Source of the DNA: Streptomyces bikiniensis
GTDB taxonomy: Bacteria; Actinomycetota; Actinomycetes; Streptomycetales; Streptomycetaceae
Length of the DNA stretch: 64,000 bases
Assembly: GCA_000716465.1 (NCBI GenBank)
Contig: JNWL01000013.1
Span: forward strand, 62,001 to 126,000
Reading direction: 5' to 3'
In this document: in pieces, positions 42,986-52,264 of the stretch
How positions within the stretch are numbered: the first letter of the stretch is position 1
Layout: each line of letters starts with the position of its first letter
Position numbers and translations under genes: made by a program
Notes under the pieces: model-generated
Database searches by the model: none
What the model was told of the DNA's origin: nothing
The model's input: the letters and a program-made list of their open reading frames with translations, nothing else

Positions 42986-45174
42986 GACACCTCGACGGGG
43001 AAGCCGTTGAGCACGGCGGTGCCGGAGAGGGGGTCGATCCGCGACCCGTCGAGCAGCTGGTTGACGTTGACGCCGGGGCGGGCGGACGCCACGGCGAGCC
43101 GGGTGCCCGCCCGGTCGTGACCCCAACCGTGCGGGAGGCTCACCACCCCCGGCCGCACCCCGTCGGTGACCTCGACCGGCACCTCCAGCTCGCCGCCCTC
43201 CCCCTTGACCCGGGCGAGCCCGCCGTCGGTCAGCCGCAGCCGGTCCGCGTCCCGGGGGTGCACCTGGAGGGTGCAGCGGTTCGAACCCCCGCCGAGCGCC
43301 GGCGTGTTGTGTAGCCAGCTGTTGTTGGACCGCAGGTGCCTGCGCCCGACGAGCCGGAGGGTGCCCGGGTCGGGTACGGCGTGGAGCGCGGCGCGCAGCC
43401 GGGGCAGGTCGGCGGCGAGCGGCGCGGGGAGGAGCTCGATCCGCCCGCTGCGGGTCTTGAGGAGCTGGGGCAGGCGGGGCTTGAGCGGACCGAGGTCGAT
43501 GCCGTGCGGGTGTGCCTTCAGCTCGTCGAGGGTGAGCCCGTACGGTCCGAGCCGCAGCATCAGGTCGAGCCGCCGCTCGGCTCCGGTGTCCCCGGTGAGC
43601 CGGGCCGCGAACTCCTCGGGGTCGGCCCCGTACGCCGGCGAGTGCTCCTGCGTCACGGCCTTGGCGAGGGTGGTGCGGACGGCGAGGTCGTCCACGGCCG
43701 AGGGCGGCGTGCCGTGGAGGCCCGAGACGGCGAGGATCAGCCGGGCGTGGATCTCGCACTCGTCCATCCGGTCCGGTTCGAGGGGGACGGCCGCCGGGGT
43801 GTGGCGGACCTGGTCGCGGACGGCGAACCCGTTGAAGGCGAAGTCGAAGTGGGCGCTCCGGGAGGGCGGGGGCGGGGGCAGCAGGACGTCGGCGTGGCGG
43901 GTGGTCTCGTTGAGGTACGGGTCGACGGCGACCATGAGGTCGAGGGAGCCGAGGGCCGTGTCGAGGCGGTCTCCGTCGGGGGCGGACAGGACGGGGTTGG
44001 CGGCGAGGGTGAGGAGGGCCCGGACGCGCCCCTCCCCCGGGGTCTCGATCTCCTCGGCGAGCGCGACCAGCGGCAGCTCCCCCTTGACCTCGGGGTGGTG
44101 CGAGACCCGGCTGTGCCGGCGGCCGAGGGCGAACCCCCTGCCGGGTCCCGCGGGGCGCGGGGCGGGCGCGGTGGCGGAGAGCGGGAAGAGCGCGCCGCCG
44201 GGCCGGTCGAGGTTGCCGGTGAGGACGTTGAGGACGTCGACCAGCCAGTTGGCGAGGGTGCCGTACTCCACGGTGGAGCTGCCCATCCGCCCGTAGACGG
44301 CGGCGGTGGGCGCGGCGGCGAGCTCCCGGGCGAGGGCGCGGACGGTGGCGGCGTCCACGTCGCAGGCGGCGGCGACCGCCTCGGGGGTGAACTCCCGTAC
44401 CGCGGCCCGTACCTCCTCGACGCCCTCGACGTGGGCGGCGAGCGGTCCGAGGTCGGTGAGGTCCTCCGCGAAAAGGGTGTGGACGAGGGCGGCGAGGAGC
44501 AGCGCGTCGGTGCCGGGGCGGATCGCGACGTGCCGGTCGGCGAGGCGCGCGGTGCGGGTGCGCCGGGGGTCGACGACGGTGAGGGTGCCGCCGCGTCCTC
44601 GGAGGGCCTTGAGCCTGCCGGGGAAGTCGGGGGCGGTGCACAGGCTGCCGTTGGAGGCCAGCGGGTTGGCGCCGAGGATCAGCAGGTGGTCGGTGCGGTC
44701 CAGGTCCGGCACGGGGACGGCGAAGGGGTCACCGAAGAGCAGGCCGCTGGAGACGTGCTTGGGCATCTGGTCGAGCGTGGACGCCGTGAAGAGGTTCCTG
44801 GTGCGCAGCGCGCCGATGAGCAGGGGCGGGTAGAGGGCTCCGGCGATCGTGTGCACATTGGGGTTGCCCAGGACGATACCCACCGCGTCCGGCCCGTACT
44901 CCTCGATGATCGGACGGATTCGGGCGGCGATCGTGTCGAACGCCTCGTCCCAGTCGACCTCCCGGAGCTCGCCGCCCTTCCTTACCAGGGGGCGGCGGAG
45001 CCGGTCCGGGTCGGCGTCGATCTCGGGGAACGCGGCGCCTTTAGGGCAGACGAACCCCTGGCTGAAGACGTCGTCGCGGTCGCCGCGCGCCCCGGTGACC
45101 CGGCTCCCTTCGAGCGTCAGGGTCAGTCCGCAGGTCGCTTCGCAGAGGGGGCAGATACGCAGGGCCGTGGGCAT
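42973..45174 (-). CDS. Molybdopterin-dependent oxidoreductase
   Basis: 733-residue catalytic subunit of the DMSO-reductase superfamily. An N-terminal [4Fe-4S] site, CPLCEATC at 8-15 with a fourth Cys at 43 (FVCPKG), precedes the bis-MGD domains. Landmarks are LGNPNVHTIAGALYPP, ILGANPLASNGSLC, TVVDPRRTRTARLADRHVAIRPGTD and the MGD-binding C-terminal region (RSNNSWLHNTPALG). No partner subunits are adjacent, so the electron acceptor and substrate are unknown; it resembles single-subunit formate dehydrogenase- or nitrate reductase-like proteins. An ACCGAC-type operator lies 36 bp upstream. Confidence 0.92.
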   Translation of the reverse strand: MPTALRICPLCEATCGLTLTLEGSRVTGARGDRDDVFSQGFVCPKGAAFPEIDADPDRLRRPLVRKGGELREVDWDEAFDTIAARIRPIIEEYGPDAVGIVLGNPNVHTIAGALYPPLLIGALRTRNLFTASTLDQMPKHVSSGLLFGDPFAVPVPDLDRTDHLLILGANPLASNGSLCTAPDFPGRLKALRGRGGTLTVVDPRRTRTARLADRHVAIRPGTDALLLAALVHTLFAEDLTDLGPLAAHVEGVEEVRAAVREFTPEAVAAACDVDAATVRALARELAAAPTAAVYGRMGSSTVEYGTLANWLVDVLNVLTGNLDRPGGALFPLSATAPAPRPAGPGRGFALGRRHSRVSHHPEVKGELPLVALAEEIETPGEGRVRALLTLAANPVLSAPDGDRLDTALGSLDLMVAVDPYLNETTRHADVLLPPPPPSRSAHFDFAFNGFAVRDQVRHTPAAVPLEPDRMDECEIHARLILAVSGLHGTPPSAVDDLAVRTTLAKAVTQEHSPAYGADPEEFAARLTGDTGAERRLDLMLRLGPYGLTLDELKAHPHGIDLGPLKPRLPQLLKTRSGRIELLPAPLAADLPRLRAALHAVPDPGTLRLVGRRHLRSNNSWLHNTPALGGGSNRCTLQVHPRDADRLRLTDGGLARVKGEGGELEVPVEVTDGVRPGVVSLPHGWGHDRAGTRLAVASARPGVNVNQLLDGSRIDPLSGTAVLNGFPVEVSPLP

Positions 45175-45209
45175 GGCGTCTCCCTGGGGCGTCGGGTGGC
45201 GCCGAGCAT

Positions 45210-45223
45210 ACCGACCGGTAGGG
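45210..45223. promoter_or_regulatory. TetR-type operator, third ACCGAC copy
   Basis: ACCGAC-CG-GTAGGG, 11 of 14 matches to the site at 10529, with a perfect left arm and a degraded right arm. Upstream of the molybdopterin oxidoreductase. Confidence 0.4.
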
Positions 45224-45280
45224 AGGGAGGGGAGGGGTGTGCCCGAAGCAGGCGTGCGCCCGCACTCCTCCCCCCGCTCG

Positions 45281-46828
45281 TCAGGAGCCCGCCGTCGCGG
45301 GGCGGGAGGCGCTCGTCGTGGTGCGGGAAGCCGTCGTCGCGGCCCCGGCCCCGGCCCCGGTGAAGTGCAGTTCCGGGTCGGCGACGCTGTCGGTGCGGAG
45401 CAGCTTGACGTCCGAGTGGTAGTCCATCGAGGTCAGCCACGGCATCCGGTCCCCCTGGCGGGGCAGTCGGTCGACCGCGCGCCGGATGTAGCCGGCGTCG
45501 AAGTCGAGGAACGGCCGGGTCGGCATCGCCGGATCGGCCGGCTCGGGCCGGCAGACGTCGTGACCGGAGGCGTCCATGTGGGCGAGGAGACGGCAGAAGT
45601 GCTCGCACAGCAGGCCGACCTTGAGCGTCCAGGAGCTGTTGGTGTAGCCGATCGAGAAGGCCAGGTTGGGCACTCCGGAGAGCATCATGCCCTTGTAGGC
45701 GACGGTGTCGGGAATACGGACCTCCTCGCCGTCGACGGTGATCCGGATGCCGCCGAACGCCTGTACGTCCAGACCGGTCGCGGTGACGACGACGTCGGCC
45801 TCCAGCTCGCGGCCGGATGCGAGCCGTACCCCGTTCTCGGTGAAGGTGGCGATCCGGTCGGTGACGACCGAGGCCTTCCCGGCGCGGAGGGCCTTGAACA
45901 GGTCCCCGTCTGGCACGGCGCACAGACGCTGGTCCCAGGGCTCGTACGGCGGGTTGAAATGCTCGTCGACCGGGTAGCCGGCGGGCAGCTGCCTGGTGTT
46001 GGCCCACCGGATGAGCCGGCGCGCGGCCTTCGGGTACCGCCGGCAGAAGGCCCAGACGAAGCGCTGCCGGGCGATGTTCTTGCGCCGGGTCAGCGCGTAG
46101 CCCCGCTCCTGCCCGAGGCACTTCTTCAGGGCGTTGGCGATCACGTCCCGCTTCGACACCGGCATGATGTAGGACGGGGTCCGCTGGAGCATCGTCACGT
46201 GCGCGGCGGTTCCGGCCATCGCGGGCAGCAGCGTGACCGCGGTGGCTCCGCTGCCGATCACCACCACCCGCTTGTCGGCGTAGTCGAGGTCCTCGGGCCA
46301 GTGCTGCGGGTGCACGATCGCGCCGCGAAAGCGCTCCCGGCCCTCGAAGTGGGGGGTGAACCCCTGGTCGTAGCGGTAGTAGCCGCCCGCGCAGAACAGC
46401 CAGGAACACGTCAGCGTCGTCCGCTCGCCGGTGTCGGCGCGTTCGACGTGCACCGTCCACCGCGCCGGGTCGCTCGACCAGGCCACGGAGAGCACCTTGT
46501 GGTGGTAGCGGATGTGGTCGTCGAGGCCGTTCTCGGTCGCGGTCTCGCGCAGGTACGACAGGATCCGGGGCGCAGCGGCGATGGACTCCTCGTCCCGCCA
46601 CGGCTTGAACTCGTAGCCGAAGGTGTGCAGGTCGGAGTCGGAGCGGATCCCCGGGTAGCGGAACAGGTCCCAGGTTCCGCCGGAGGCGGCCCGGGCCTCC
46701 AGGATCGCGAAGGTCTTCGACGGCAGTTCGGTCTTCAGGTAGTGGCCGGCCCCGATGCCGGAGATCCCGGCGCCGACGACCAGGACGTCGAGGTGTTCGG
46801 CGGCGGGCTGGGCTGAGGAAGCGGGCAT
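45281..46828 (-). CDS. EthA-like flavin Baeyer-Villiger monooxygenase
   Basis: 515 residues. GAGISG at 19-24 binds FAD, a second Rossmann motif GSGATA (192-197) binds NADPH, and [12 protein letters not shown] at 167-178 is the exact Baeyer-Villiger fingerprint FxGxxxHxxxWP. The stretch around [11 protein letters not shown] and [12 protein letters not shown] closely resembles, from memory, Mycobacterium tuberculosis EthA, which oxidises ketones and activates thioamide drugs. A TetR gene lies upstream on the same strand, recalling the ethA-ethR pairing, and the gap between them holds a 30-bp repeat array. Native substrate unknown. Confidence 0.92.
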   Translation of the reverse strand: MPASSAQPAAEHLDVLVVGAGISGIGAGHYLKTELPSKTFAILEARAASGGTWDLFRYPGIRSDSDLHTFGYEFKPWRDEESIAAAPRILSYLRETATENGLDDHIRYHHKVLSVAWSSDPARWTVHVERADTGERTTLTCSWLFCAGGYYRYDQGFTPHFEGRERFRGAIVHPQHWPEDLDYADKRVVVIGSGATAVTLLPAMAGTAAHVTMLQRTPSYIMPVSKRDVIANALKKCLGQERGYALTRRKNIARQRFVWAFCRRYPKAARRLIRWANTRQLPAGYPVDEHFNPPYEPWDQRLCAVPDGDLFKALRAGKASVVTDRIATFTENGVRLASGRELEADVVVTATGLDVQAFGGIRITVDGEEVRIPDTVAYKGMMLSGVPNLAFSIGYTNSSWTLKVGLLCEHFCRLLAHMDASGHDVCRPEPADPAMPTRPFLDFDAGYIRRAVDRLPRQGDRMPWLTSMDYHSDVKLLRTDSVADPELHFTGAGAGAATTASRTTTSASRPATAGS

Positions 46829-46920
46829 GGACGACGACTCCAGACGACGAGAACGAGCCGGGGCGAAGCGCGGGCGGGGACGCGAGAACGGTACGACAGG
46901 GGCGGCCGTACGAACGGAGC

Positions 46921-47070
46921 AGCAGGACGACGCCGTACAGTCCGATTTTTCGCGGTCCGACGCCTTACAGACCGGTATTGCGCGGTCCGATGCCGTACGG
47001 TCCGATATTCCGCGGTCCCACGCCGTACGGTCCGGTATTCCGCGGTCCGAGGCCGTACGGTCCGGCCATG
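46921..47070. repeat. 30-bp tandem repeat, five copies, before the EthA-like gene
   Basis: Units start at 46921, 46951, 46981, 47011 and 47041. The three best-conserved begin CGCGGTCC-N2 and contain GCCGTACGGTCCG and ATTC. No spacers, so not CRISPR. The array lies 92-242 bp upstream of the monooxygenase start codon, where an iterated regulator site would be expected. All frames on both strands are open through it, which gives spurious reading frames. Confidence 0.9.
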
Positions 47071-47198
47071 GCGGGGCGTGGACGGCGGGGCGGCCGAGCA
47101 CGGAGTGCGCCGGAACGGCGTGCGTACGGTGCGATGTGCCCCACTGGCACGAACGCGGCTGACCTGGGGCGGGCCCCGGGAACCGGCACTTCCAAGAA

Positions 47199-47252
47199 CC
47201 CCACGAACTCCACGGCCTCCACGAACCCCACAGGCCCCACGCGCCCTACGAG
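47199..47252. repeat. 9-bp tandem repeat at the end of tetR
   Basis: Six nonamers (consensus CCCCACGAA or CTCCACGGC). The last one covers the stop codon of the TetR gene (47246-47248). Confidence 0.8.
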
Positions 47253-47965
47253 AGAGAGGGCCCCAGATACGCGTAGAGGAGGAGGCGGGTCTCGTCGACG
47301 AGCGCCGGGTCCCCGGCGGGGTCCGTGCGGAAGGCCAGCCGGACGAGGGCGTCGGCGGTCTCGACCCCGACGAGCACCTTCCGGTGCAGTTCCTCGTCGG
47401 CGGGGCGGCCCAGGTGCGCGGCGAGGAGACCGCAGATCCGCTCGGCGACGAGCCGGTTGGGATCCTCGGTCTCGTCGTGCGGGGCCACGTCGTCCCCCGG
47501 GGCGGCGCCGGGGTCACCGGCGACGCCGGGCCCCTGGTCGGCGGGGGTGTCGGAGGCTTCTCCCGGTGCGGCGGCGGGCACGCCGAAGTCGACGAGGGCG
47601 AAGCCCGGGACGGTCCGCTTCATCGCGATGAACTCGTCGAGGACGCCGTCGATGGCGCCGTGCGCGTCGAGGAGCGGTGTCGCGGCGAGGCGTTCGGAGA
47701 CCCGCTCGGCGTACCGGTCGAGGTTGCGGAGGGCGAGGGCCGCGACCATCGCCCGCTTGTTGCCGAAGAAGCGGTAGACGGAGCCGATGGGGACACCGGC
47801 GCGGACGGCGACGGCCCGGGTGCTCAGCCGCTCGTACCCGGTCTCGTCGAGGAGTACGGCGCAGGCGTCGAGGATCCGGGCGAGCCGCTCGGCGCTGCGC
47901 TGCTGCACGGGGGCGCGGCGGAGTGCCGGAACGGTCTGGGGACGGGTCTGGGGCACGGGGTCCAT
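47246..47965 (-). CDS. TetR-family regulator upstream of the EthA-like monooxygenase
   Basis: 239 residues. Helix-turn-helix at ~25-72 (RILDACAVLLDETGYERLSTRAVAVRAGVPIGSVYRFFGNKRAMVAA), then a ligand-binding domain containing an acidic, Gly/Ala/Pro-rich disordered insert (~135-165). Same strand as the monooxygenase and about 420 bp upstream. By analogy with EthR it probably represses the monooxygenase, and the 30-bp array is the candidate binding region. Downstream of its stop is a 9-bp repeat. Confidence 0.88.
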   Translation of the reverse strand: MDPVPQTRPQTVPALRRAPVQQRSAERLARILDACAVLLDETGYERLSTRAVAVRAGVPIGSVYRFFGNKRAMVAALALRNLDRYAERVSERLAATPLLDAHGAIDGVLDEFIAMKRTVPGFALVDFGVPAAAPGEASDTPADQGPGVAGDPGAAPGDDVAPHDETEDPNRLVAERICGLLAAHLGRPADEELHRKVLVGVETADALVRLAFRTDPAGDPALVDETRLLLYAYLGPSLS

Positions 47966-48001
47966 GATGCCGCTCCGGTGGGGGCGGGCGAAGCCGGGGC
48001 C

Positions 48002-49297
48002 TCAGGCGACGAGCAGGCCGATGCCTCCGAGGGTGTACGCGATCATCAGCAGGAACAGGGGGAGTTGGCCCGCGACGGCCCTGGCCGGCGGGAAGAGGCG
48101 CACGGACCGGTCGTGGGCGGCGACGACGCCGAGGACGTGGCCGGTGACGACGGCGCCGACCTGAAGGGCCGCGAGGCCGCCGGGGTCCAGGGGTGGAGCG
48201 GGGGCGGGGGCGTTGTCAGCACCTCCTGCCATGATGACGATCCGTGAAAATTCGGTGACTAGGAGTGAGAAGTAGTGGGCAGTGAGATAACCGAGGGCGA
48301 TGGGCAGCAGGGAGTGGGCGAAGGAGGTGAGGGGGGTGGTGAGTTCGCGGTCCGTGAGACGCAGGACGCCGGCGCAGAGGCCGTAACAGGCGGAGACGAG
48401 GGCGACGGCGGCGAGGAGGCCGAGAGTGGCGGTGGGGACGGGGCCGAGGGGTGAGGTCTGGAGGGTGGTGATCCAGCGGGGGTTGTCGGAGAGGCCGTCG
48501 TAGGCGGTGGAGCCGAGGAGGACGCAGACGGTGGCGACGAGGCCGGGGAGCCGGGGGGTGGAGTCGAGGCCGTCGAAGGGGGAGCGCAGGACCAGCCGGC
48601 CGTCGGCGCGGCGGCCGAGCGGGGAGAGTCGGGCGAGGAGAGAGGAGTACACCTCGAAGGGGTCGGCGTGGGCGAACCAGCGGTCGCCGTAGCGGGCGGC
48701 ACCCAGGAGCTGGACGCCGAGGTGGAGGGCGAGGGCGGTGAGGAGGGTGGCGCGGGAGGTGTTGTCGGGGGCGACGAGTTCGAGCCAGGCGAAGAGGAGG
48801 AGGCACGCGGCGGCGGGGCGGAGGCCGAGGGCGGCGGGCAGCGGGCGGGGGTTCCGCGGCGGGTGGAGCGCGTGGAGGGTGCGCAGGGGGTTGAGCAGGC
48901 GCCAGACGGGACCGAACAGGAGGGAGGCGGGGACGAGTCCGACCCAGAGGAGGACGTAGAGGGCGCCGGGGGCGGGGTTGCGGTCCGGGTCGTCCGGGCC
49001 GAGGAGGAGGTGGAGGAGGAAGACGAGGGCGACGGCGGCGCCGAGGAGCCGGAGTGCGGTGCGGGTGGACGGGGCGTCGGCGGCCCGTTGGAGGGCGGTG
49101 GGGAGCGGGCGTCCGGCCAGGTCGCCGCGGAAGCGGGAGGAGGACCAGAGCAGGCCGAGGGCGAGGAAGGAGACGAGGAGAGCGGTGAAGGCGCCGGCGT
49201 AGGCGTAGAAGGGGGAGAGGGGGAGGTCGTGCCGGGAGCCCACGCCGTGAGCGAGGGCACGGGTGGGGACGGAAACAGGGGCGAGGAGCGCGGTCAT
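48002..49297 (-). CDS. Polytopic membrane protein of the beta-helix/cupredoxin operon
   Basis: 431 residues with about ten predicted membrane helices. It opens AHGVGSRHDLPLSPFYAY and contains a conserved loop DPFEVYSSLLARLSPLGRR. Related actinobacterial proteins are sometimes labelled fenitrothion hydrolase, a name I would not rely on; no hydrolase motif is seen. A His-rich entry (HGVGSRHD, HYFSLLVTEFSR) would suit metal handling. Its start overlaps the previous stop (ATGA), making it the third gene of a tightly coupled operon. Function unknown. Confidence 0.8.
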   Translation of the reverse strand: MTALLAPVSVPTRALAHGVGSRHDLPLSPFYAYAGAFTALLVSFLALGLLWSSSRFRGDLAGRPLPTALQRAADAPSTRTALRLLGAAVALVFLLHLLLGPDDPDRNPAPGALYVLLWVGLVPASLLFGPVWRLLNPLRTLHALHPPRNPRPLPAALGLRPAAACLLLFAWLELVAPDNTSRATLLTALALHLGVQLLGAARYGDRWFAHADPFEVYSSLLARLSPLGRRADGRLVLRSPFDGLDSTPRLPGLVATVCVLLGSTAYDGLSDNPRWITTLQTSPLGPVPTATLGLLAAVALVSACYGLCAGVLRLTDRELTTPLTSFAHSLLPIALGYLTAHYFSLLVTEFSRIVIMAGGADNAPAPAPPLDPGGLAALQVGAVVTGHVLGVVAAHDRSVRLFPPARAVAGQLPLFLLMIAYTLGGIGLLVA

Positions 49298-50109
49298 CGG
49301 ACGACGAGCTGGGTCAGCACGAGTCCGGAACCGTGCGTCTCGACCTCGAAGAGGCCGGTGCGGTCCGCGGTGAGGGTGAGGGTGGCGGGGATGCCGGCGG
49401 AGAGCGGCAGTTCACGGTCGTAGCCGTGGACGTGGAGGGTGTCGTCGCGGTCGCTGGTGACATGGAGGGTGAGCCGTTCGCCCTTCTTCAACTCGATGCG
49501 GGAAGGAGGCGGTTGGACGGTTCGACCGGTGATGGTGAGGGTGGCGGTCCGGCCGGGTTCGGTGGGGCGGGGGCTCGGCGGGGAGGATGCGGCGGGGGTT
49601 CCGGCCAGGGGGACGGTGGCCTGGACGGGGACGCCGTCGGCGGCCCAGACGGTGTGGTCGTCCGCGTGGAGCCGGACGGTCAGGGTGCGGGCACCGGCCG
49701 GTACGTGACCCCAGGGGCCGTAGAGGCGGCCGGTCTCGCGGCCGTCGACCAGGAGGCGGGCGTGGCCACGGCCCGGGACGGCCGCGCCGCCGGTGCTCTC
49801 CGGGGTGAAGAGGAACCTCTCCACGGTGAGGTGGACGTTCCAGCCGCCCTCGGAGTCGGGGCGGACCTCGGCCCGGACGGTGGGGGCTTGCGCCGCGGGA
49901 AGCTCCCGGAGCCGGTGCCCGGTCTCGTCCCGGGCCGGCAGCAGGGTGCCGCTGCCGCCGGTGGCCTCCTGGTGGCCGGTACCGGGCTTGTGATGGGTGG
50001 TGGCCCGGCCGCCGCAGCCCGCGAGGACCGGCGCGGCGGCCAGGACCAGCACCAGGCAGAGACCGCCGAACCGGCGCCCGAGGGGCAGTGCTCCGGGTAT
50101 GCGCATCAT
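49294..50109 (-). CDS. Lipoprotein with C-terminal cupredoxin-like domain
   Basis: 271 residues. Signal peptide and lipobox VLAGC (Cys ~31), a His/Gly-rich linker, a middle beta domain (~75-165), a Pro-rich spacer and a C-terminal ~85-residue cupredoxin-like domain (KKGERLTLHVTSDRDDTLHVHGYDRELPLSAG). The HVHGYD segment is reminiscent of copper-binding loops, but a full type 1 copper set is not evident. ATGA overlaps on both sides tie it to the beta-helix protein and the membrane protein. Predicted location: outer face of the membrane. Confidence 0.82.
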   Translation of the reverse strand: MMRIPGALPLGRRFGGLCLVLVLAAAPVLAGCGGRATTHHKPGTGHQEATGGSGTLLPARDETGHRLRELPAAQAPTVRAEVRPDSEGGWNVHLTVERFLFTPESTGGAAVPGRGHARLLVDGRETGRLYGPWGHVPAGARTLTVRLHADDHTVWAADGVPVQATVPLAGTPAASSPPSPRPTEPGRTATLTITGRTVQPPPSRIELKKGERLTLHVTSDRDDTLHVHGYDRELPLSAGIPATLTLTADRTGLFEVETHGSGLVLTQLVVR

Positions 50110-52238
50110 GCGGGCCCCTCCCCGCGATGCGGACGGGCCTCGGAGGCCTTCGGGGGCACGGGGCTGGGGGCAGGGGCGGAAGCGGAGTCGCTGCTGGGGG
50201 CGGCGGCGTCCCCGGGTGCGGTCGGTTTTGGGGTCGGGGGGCGGGTGCCCGCCGCCACCACGGCCCAGAGGATCCAGACGACGCCGAGGAGGAGGCGGAG
50301 CCAGGCGGGGCTCACGGGGATGCCGGGGATCATGAGGACCGCTTTGTCGAAGGCGTCGAGGAGGGTGAGGGCGCCGAGGGCCAGGGTCGTCAGGCCGAAG
50401 GCGGGGCGGGTGGGGCGGAGGGTGAGGCCGAGCAGGGTCCACCAGGCGCCGGTGAGCAGGAGCGCGGCGGCCGGGACGGCGGTCGGGGTGAGGGCGAGGG
50501 TCGAGCCGGCCACGTCCAGGGCGAGGCCGGCCAGGCCGAGGAGGGTGGCGGCGCCCGCGAGCCGGTTGCCGCGCAGTCGGCGCCACCACAGGGCGCCGCC
50601 GGTGAGGGCGAGGAGGAGGGCGCTGCCGAGGGCGAGTTGGGTCTCGACGCGCTGGACGCCCCGGGCGCCGTACCAGTCGCAGCCGGCCGGGAGGCGGCGG
50701 GCCTGGACGTCGTAGTCGGCGCAGACGAGGAGCTGGGCGAGTTTGACGGGTTCGCCGATGAGGCGGTCGGCGGCGCCGGAGACCTCGCCGCACCGGGCGC
50801 CGCACTCGGGGAGGGCGCCGGGGCTGGTGGCGCCGGCGTCGGCCTGCCAGCAGTTGCCGCTGCCCTGGCCGTCCCACCAGACGTCGGTGCGGTTGGGGCG
50901 GGAGGCGCCGGAGCGGTCGGTGCCGAGGTGGTTGCCGGCGTAGCGGTTGTGGTGGGAGGTGTCGGTCTGCTTGCCCCAGGCGGACTCGCCGCGGATGAAG
51001 GCGGGGACGGCGTTCAGGTGGAAGGCGGCGCGCTGGTGGCCGTACACCCAGTTGTCCTCGTAGAGGTTCCAGTTGCCGCCCGCGGTGATGATGCCGGTGC
51101 CGGGCGGCATGGAGATCTGGGGGCAGACGACGCCCCGTTCGTAGCCGCGTTCGACGGGCGGCTTGGCGCAGGTGCCGTCGGCGACGTACGGGTAGTAGTT
51201 CTGGTTGTTGTCGTGGATCAGGTTGCGTTCGAAGCGGGCGTGGTTCTGGGGCAGGCCGGGGTGTCCGGGGAAGGCGGAGTCCATGGAGGCGCCGCCCATG
51301 TTGTGGTCGAACTCGTTGTCGTGGACCCAGACCGAGTCCCCGGCGGTGCCGGAGTAGCCGACCATGTTGTGGTGGCTGCGGCAGCCGGTGATCTCGATGG
51401 AGTAGCGGGGGACGTCGTAGCCGCGCCCGTCGTTGATGTTCGAGGCCGAGCCGGGGTAGATGCCGGAGTCGCCGTTGCCGTAGGACTCGCAGTTCTTGTA
51501 GAGACCGTGGTCGGAGGCGAAGGTGAGGAAGCCGTACTCGTCGTTCCAGCGGGTGAGGACGTCGTCGATGACGAAGCCGTCGGCAGCGAGGACGTACAGC
51601 GAGTTGAAGGTGGTGCGCTGGGCGGTGAAGTTGCGGAAGTAGACGCCGTCGGAGCCGTCGGCCCGGATCGCGTTGAGCTTCTGGTACTTGGCGTCGATGA
51701 CGACGTCGAGGCGGGAGGCGCCGGTGCCCTCGATCTGGAGGTCCTTCTTGCCGAGGATGGCGACCAGGTTCTGGTTGTGCGGGCACTGCCGCTGCTGCTC
51801 GTAGCTGAGGATCTGGTAGCCGAGTGCGGAGTCCGGGGCGTCGAGGGAGGCACAGGCCCCGGTGGGCGGGGGCTGCGAGGGCTCCTCCTCGTAGAGGCCG
51901 GGGAGGATCGCGATGGTGAGGCCGGGCCGGTCGACGGCGTCGACGGCCTGCTGGAGGTGGCGGTACCCGGAGGCCGCGCAGCGCTCGAAGAGGGCGAGGT
52001 TGCGGGCCTTGAGCGCGGGCGGGAAGGCGGAGGTCCGGCGCGCGAAGCCGGCCCGGTCGGTCTTGCAGACGAGGAGGTCGGGTTCGCCGGTGCGAAGCTT
52101 CGGCACGCTGCCGGAGCCGTCGGGGAAGGTGACGGGCCGCTCCTCGTGGGCCTGGGCCCCGGGGGCGGTGAAGAGGGCCGCGGCGAGCGCCGCGAGCACG
52201 ACCGAGAGCGCGAGGACGAACCTTCGGGTCCGGGACAT
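50106..52238 (-). CDS. Secreted right-handed beta-helix protein with C-terminal membrane helices
   Basis: 710 residues. Sec signal (~1-30, ending AQA), then about 480 residues of parallel beta-helix repeats of the NosD/pectate-lyase type (YRHLQQAVDAV, GLTIAILPGLYEEEP, ADGFVIDDVLTRWNDEYGFLTFAS, DNEFDHNMGGASMDS). About six cysteines lie in the second half and four to five membrane helices near the C-terminus (~550-680). The catalytic Asp/Arg pattern of pectate lyases is not evident. First gene of the operon, with both downstream starts overlapping the preceding stop. NosD homologues support copper-site maturation, which fits the cupredoxin neighbour; this is inference. Confidence 0.83.
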   Translation of the reverse strand: MSRTRRFVLALSVVLAALAAALFTAPGAQAHEERPVTFPDGSGSVPKLRTGEPDLLVCKTDRAGFARRTSAFPPALKARNLALFERCAASGYRHLQQAVDAVDRPGLTIAILPGLYEEEPSQPPPTGACASLDAPDSALGYQILSYEQQRQCPHNQNLVAILGKKDLQIEGTGASRLDVVIDAKYQKLNAIRADGSDGVYFRNFTAQRTTFNSLYVLAADGFVIDDVLTRWNDEYGFLTFASDHGLYKNCESYGNGDSGIYPGSASNINDGRGYDVPRYSIEITGCRSHHNMVGYSGTAGDSVWVHDNEFDHNMGGASMDSAFPGHPGLPQNHARFERNLIHDNNQNYYPYVADGTCAKPPVERGYERGVVCPQISMPPGTGIITAGGNWNLYEDNWVYGHQRAAFHLNAVPAFIRGESAWGKQTDTSHHNRYAGNHLGTDRSGASRPNRTDVWWDGQGSGNCWQADAGATSPGALPECGARCGEVSGAADRLIGEPVKLAQLLVCADYDVQARRLPAGCDWYGARGVQRVETQLALGSALLLALTGGALWWRRLRGNRLAGAATLLGLAGLALDVAGSTLALTPTAVPAAALLLTGAWWTLLGLTLRPTRPAFGLTTLALGALTLLDAFDKAVLMIPGIPVSPAWLRLLLGVVWILWAVVAAGTRPPTPKPTAPGDAAAPSSDSASAPAPSPVPPKASEARPHRGEGPA

Positions 52239-52264
52239 GCGCGTGAGAGTAGAGCAATGTTCAT

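Noticed and set aside
46921..47070. 30-bp repeats considered as a CRISPR array
   Set aside because: The repeats are head-to-tail with no spacers, and no cas genes are present anywhere in the window.
46965..47240. Open frames through the 30-bp array encoding ten-residue repeats (RGP-PYGP type)
   Set aside because: All frames on both strands stay open because of repeat composition; no ribosome-binding site, and the array is in promoter position.
49294..52257. Alternative ~990-codon minus frame fusing the beta-helix and lipoprotein region
   Set aside because: The beta-helix part of this frame is out of phase with the conserved protein; two separate overlapping genes with signal peptides explain the sequence better.
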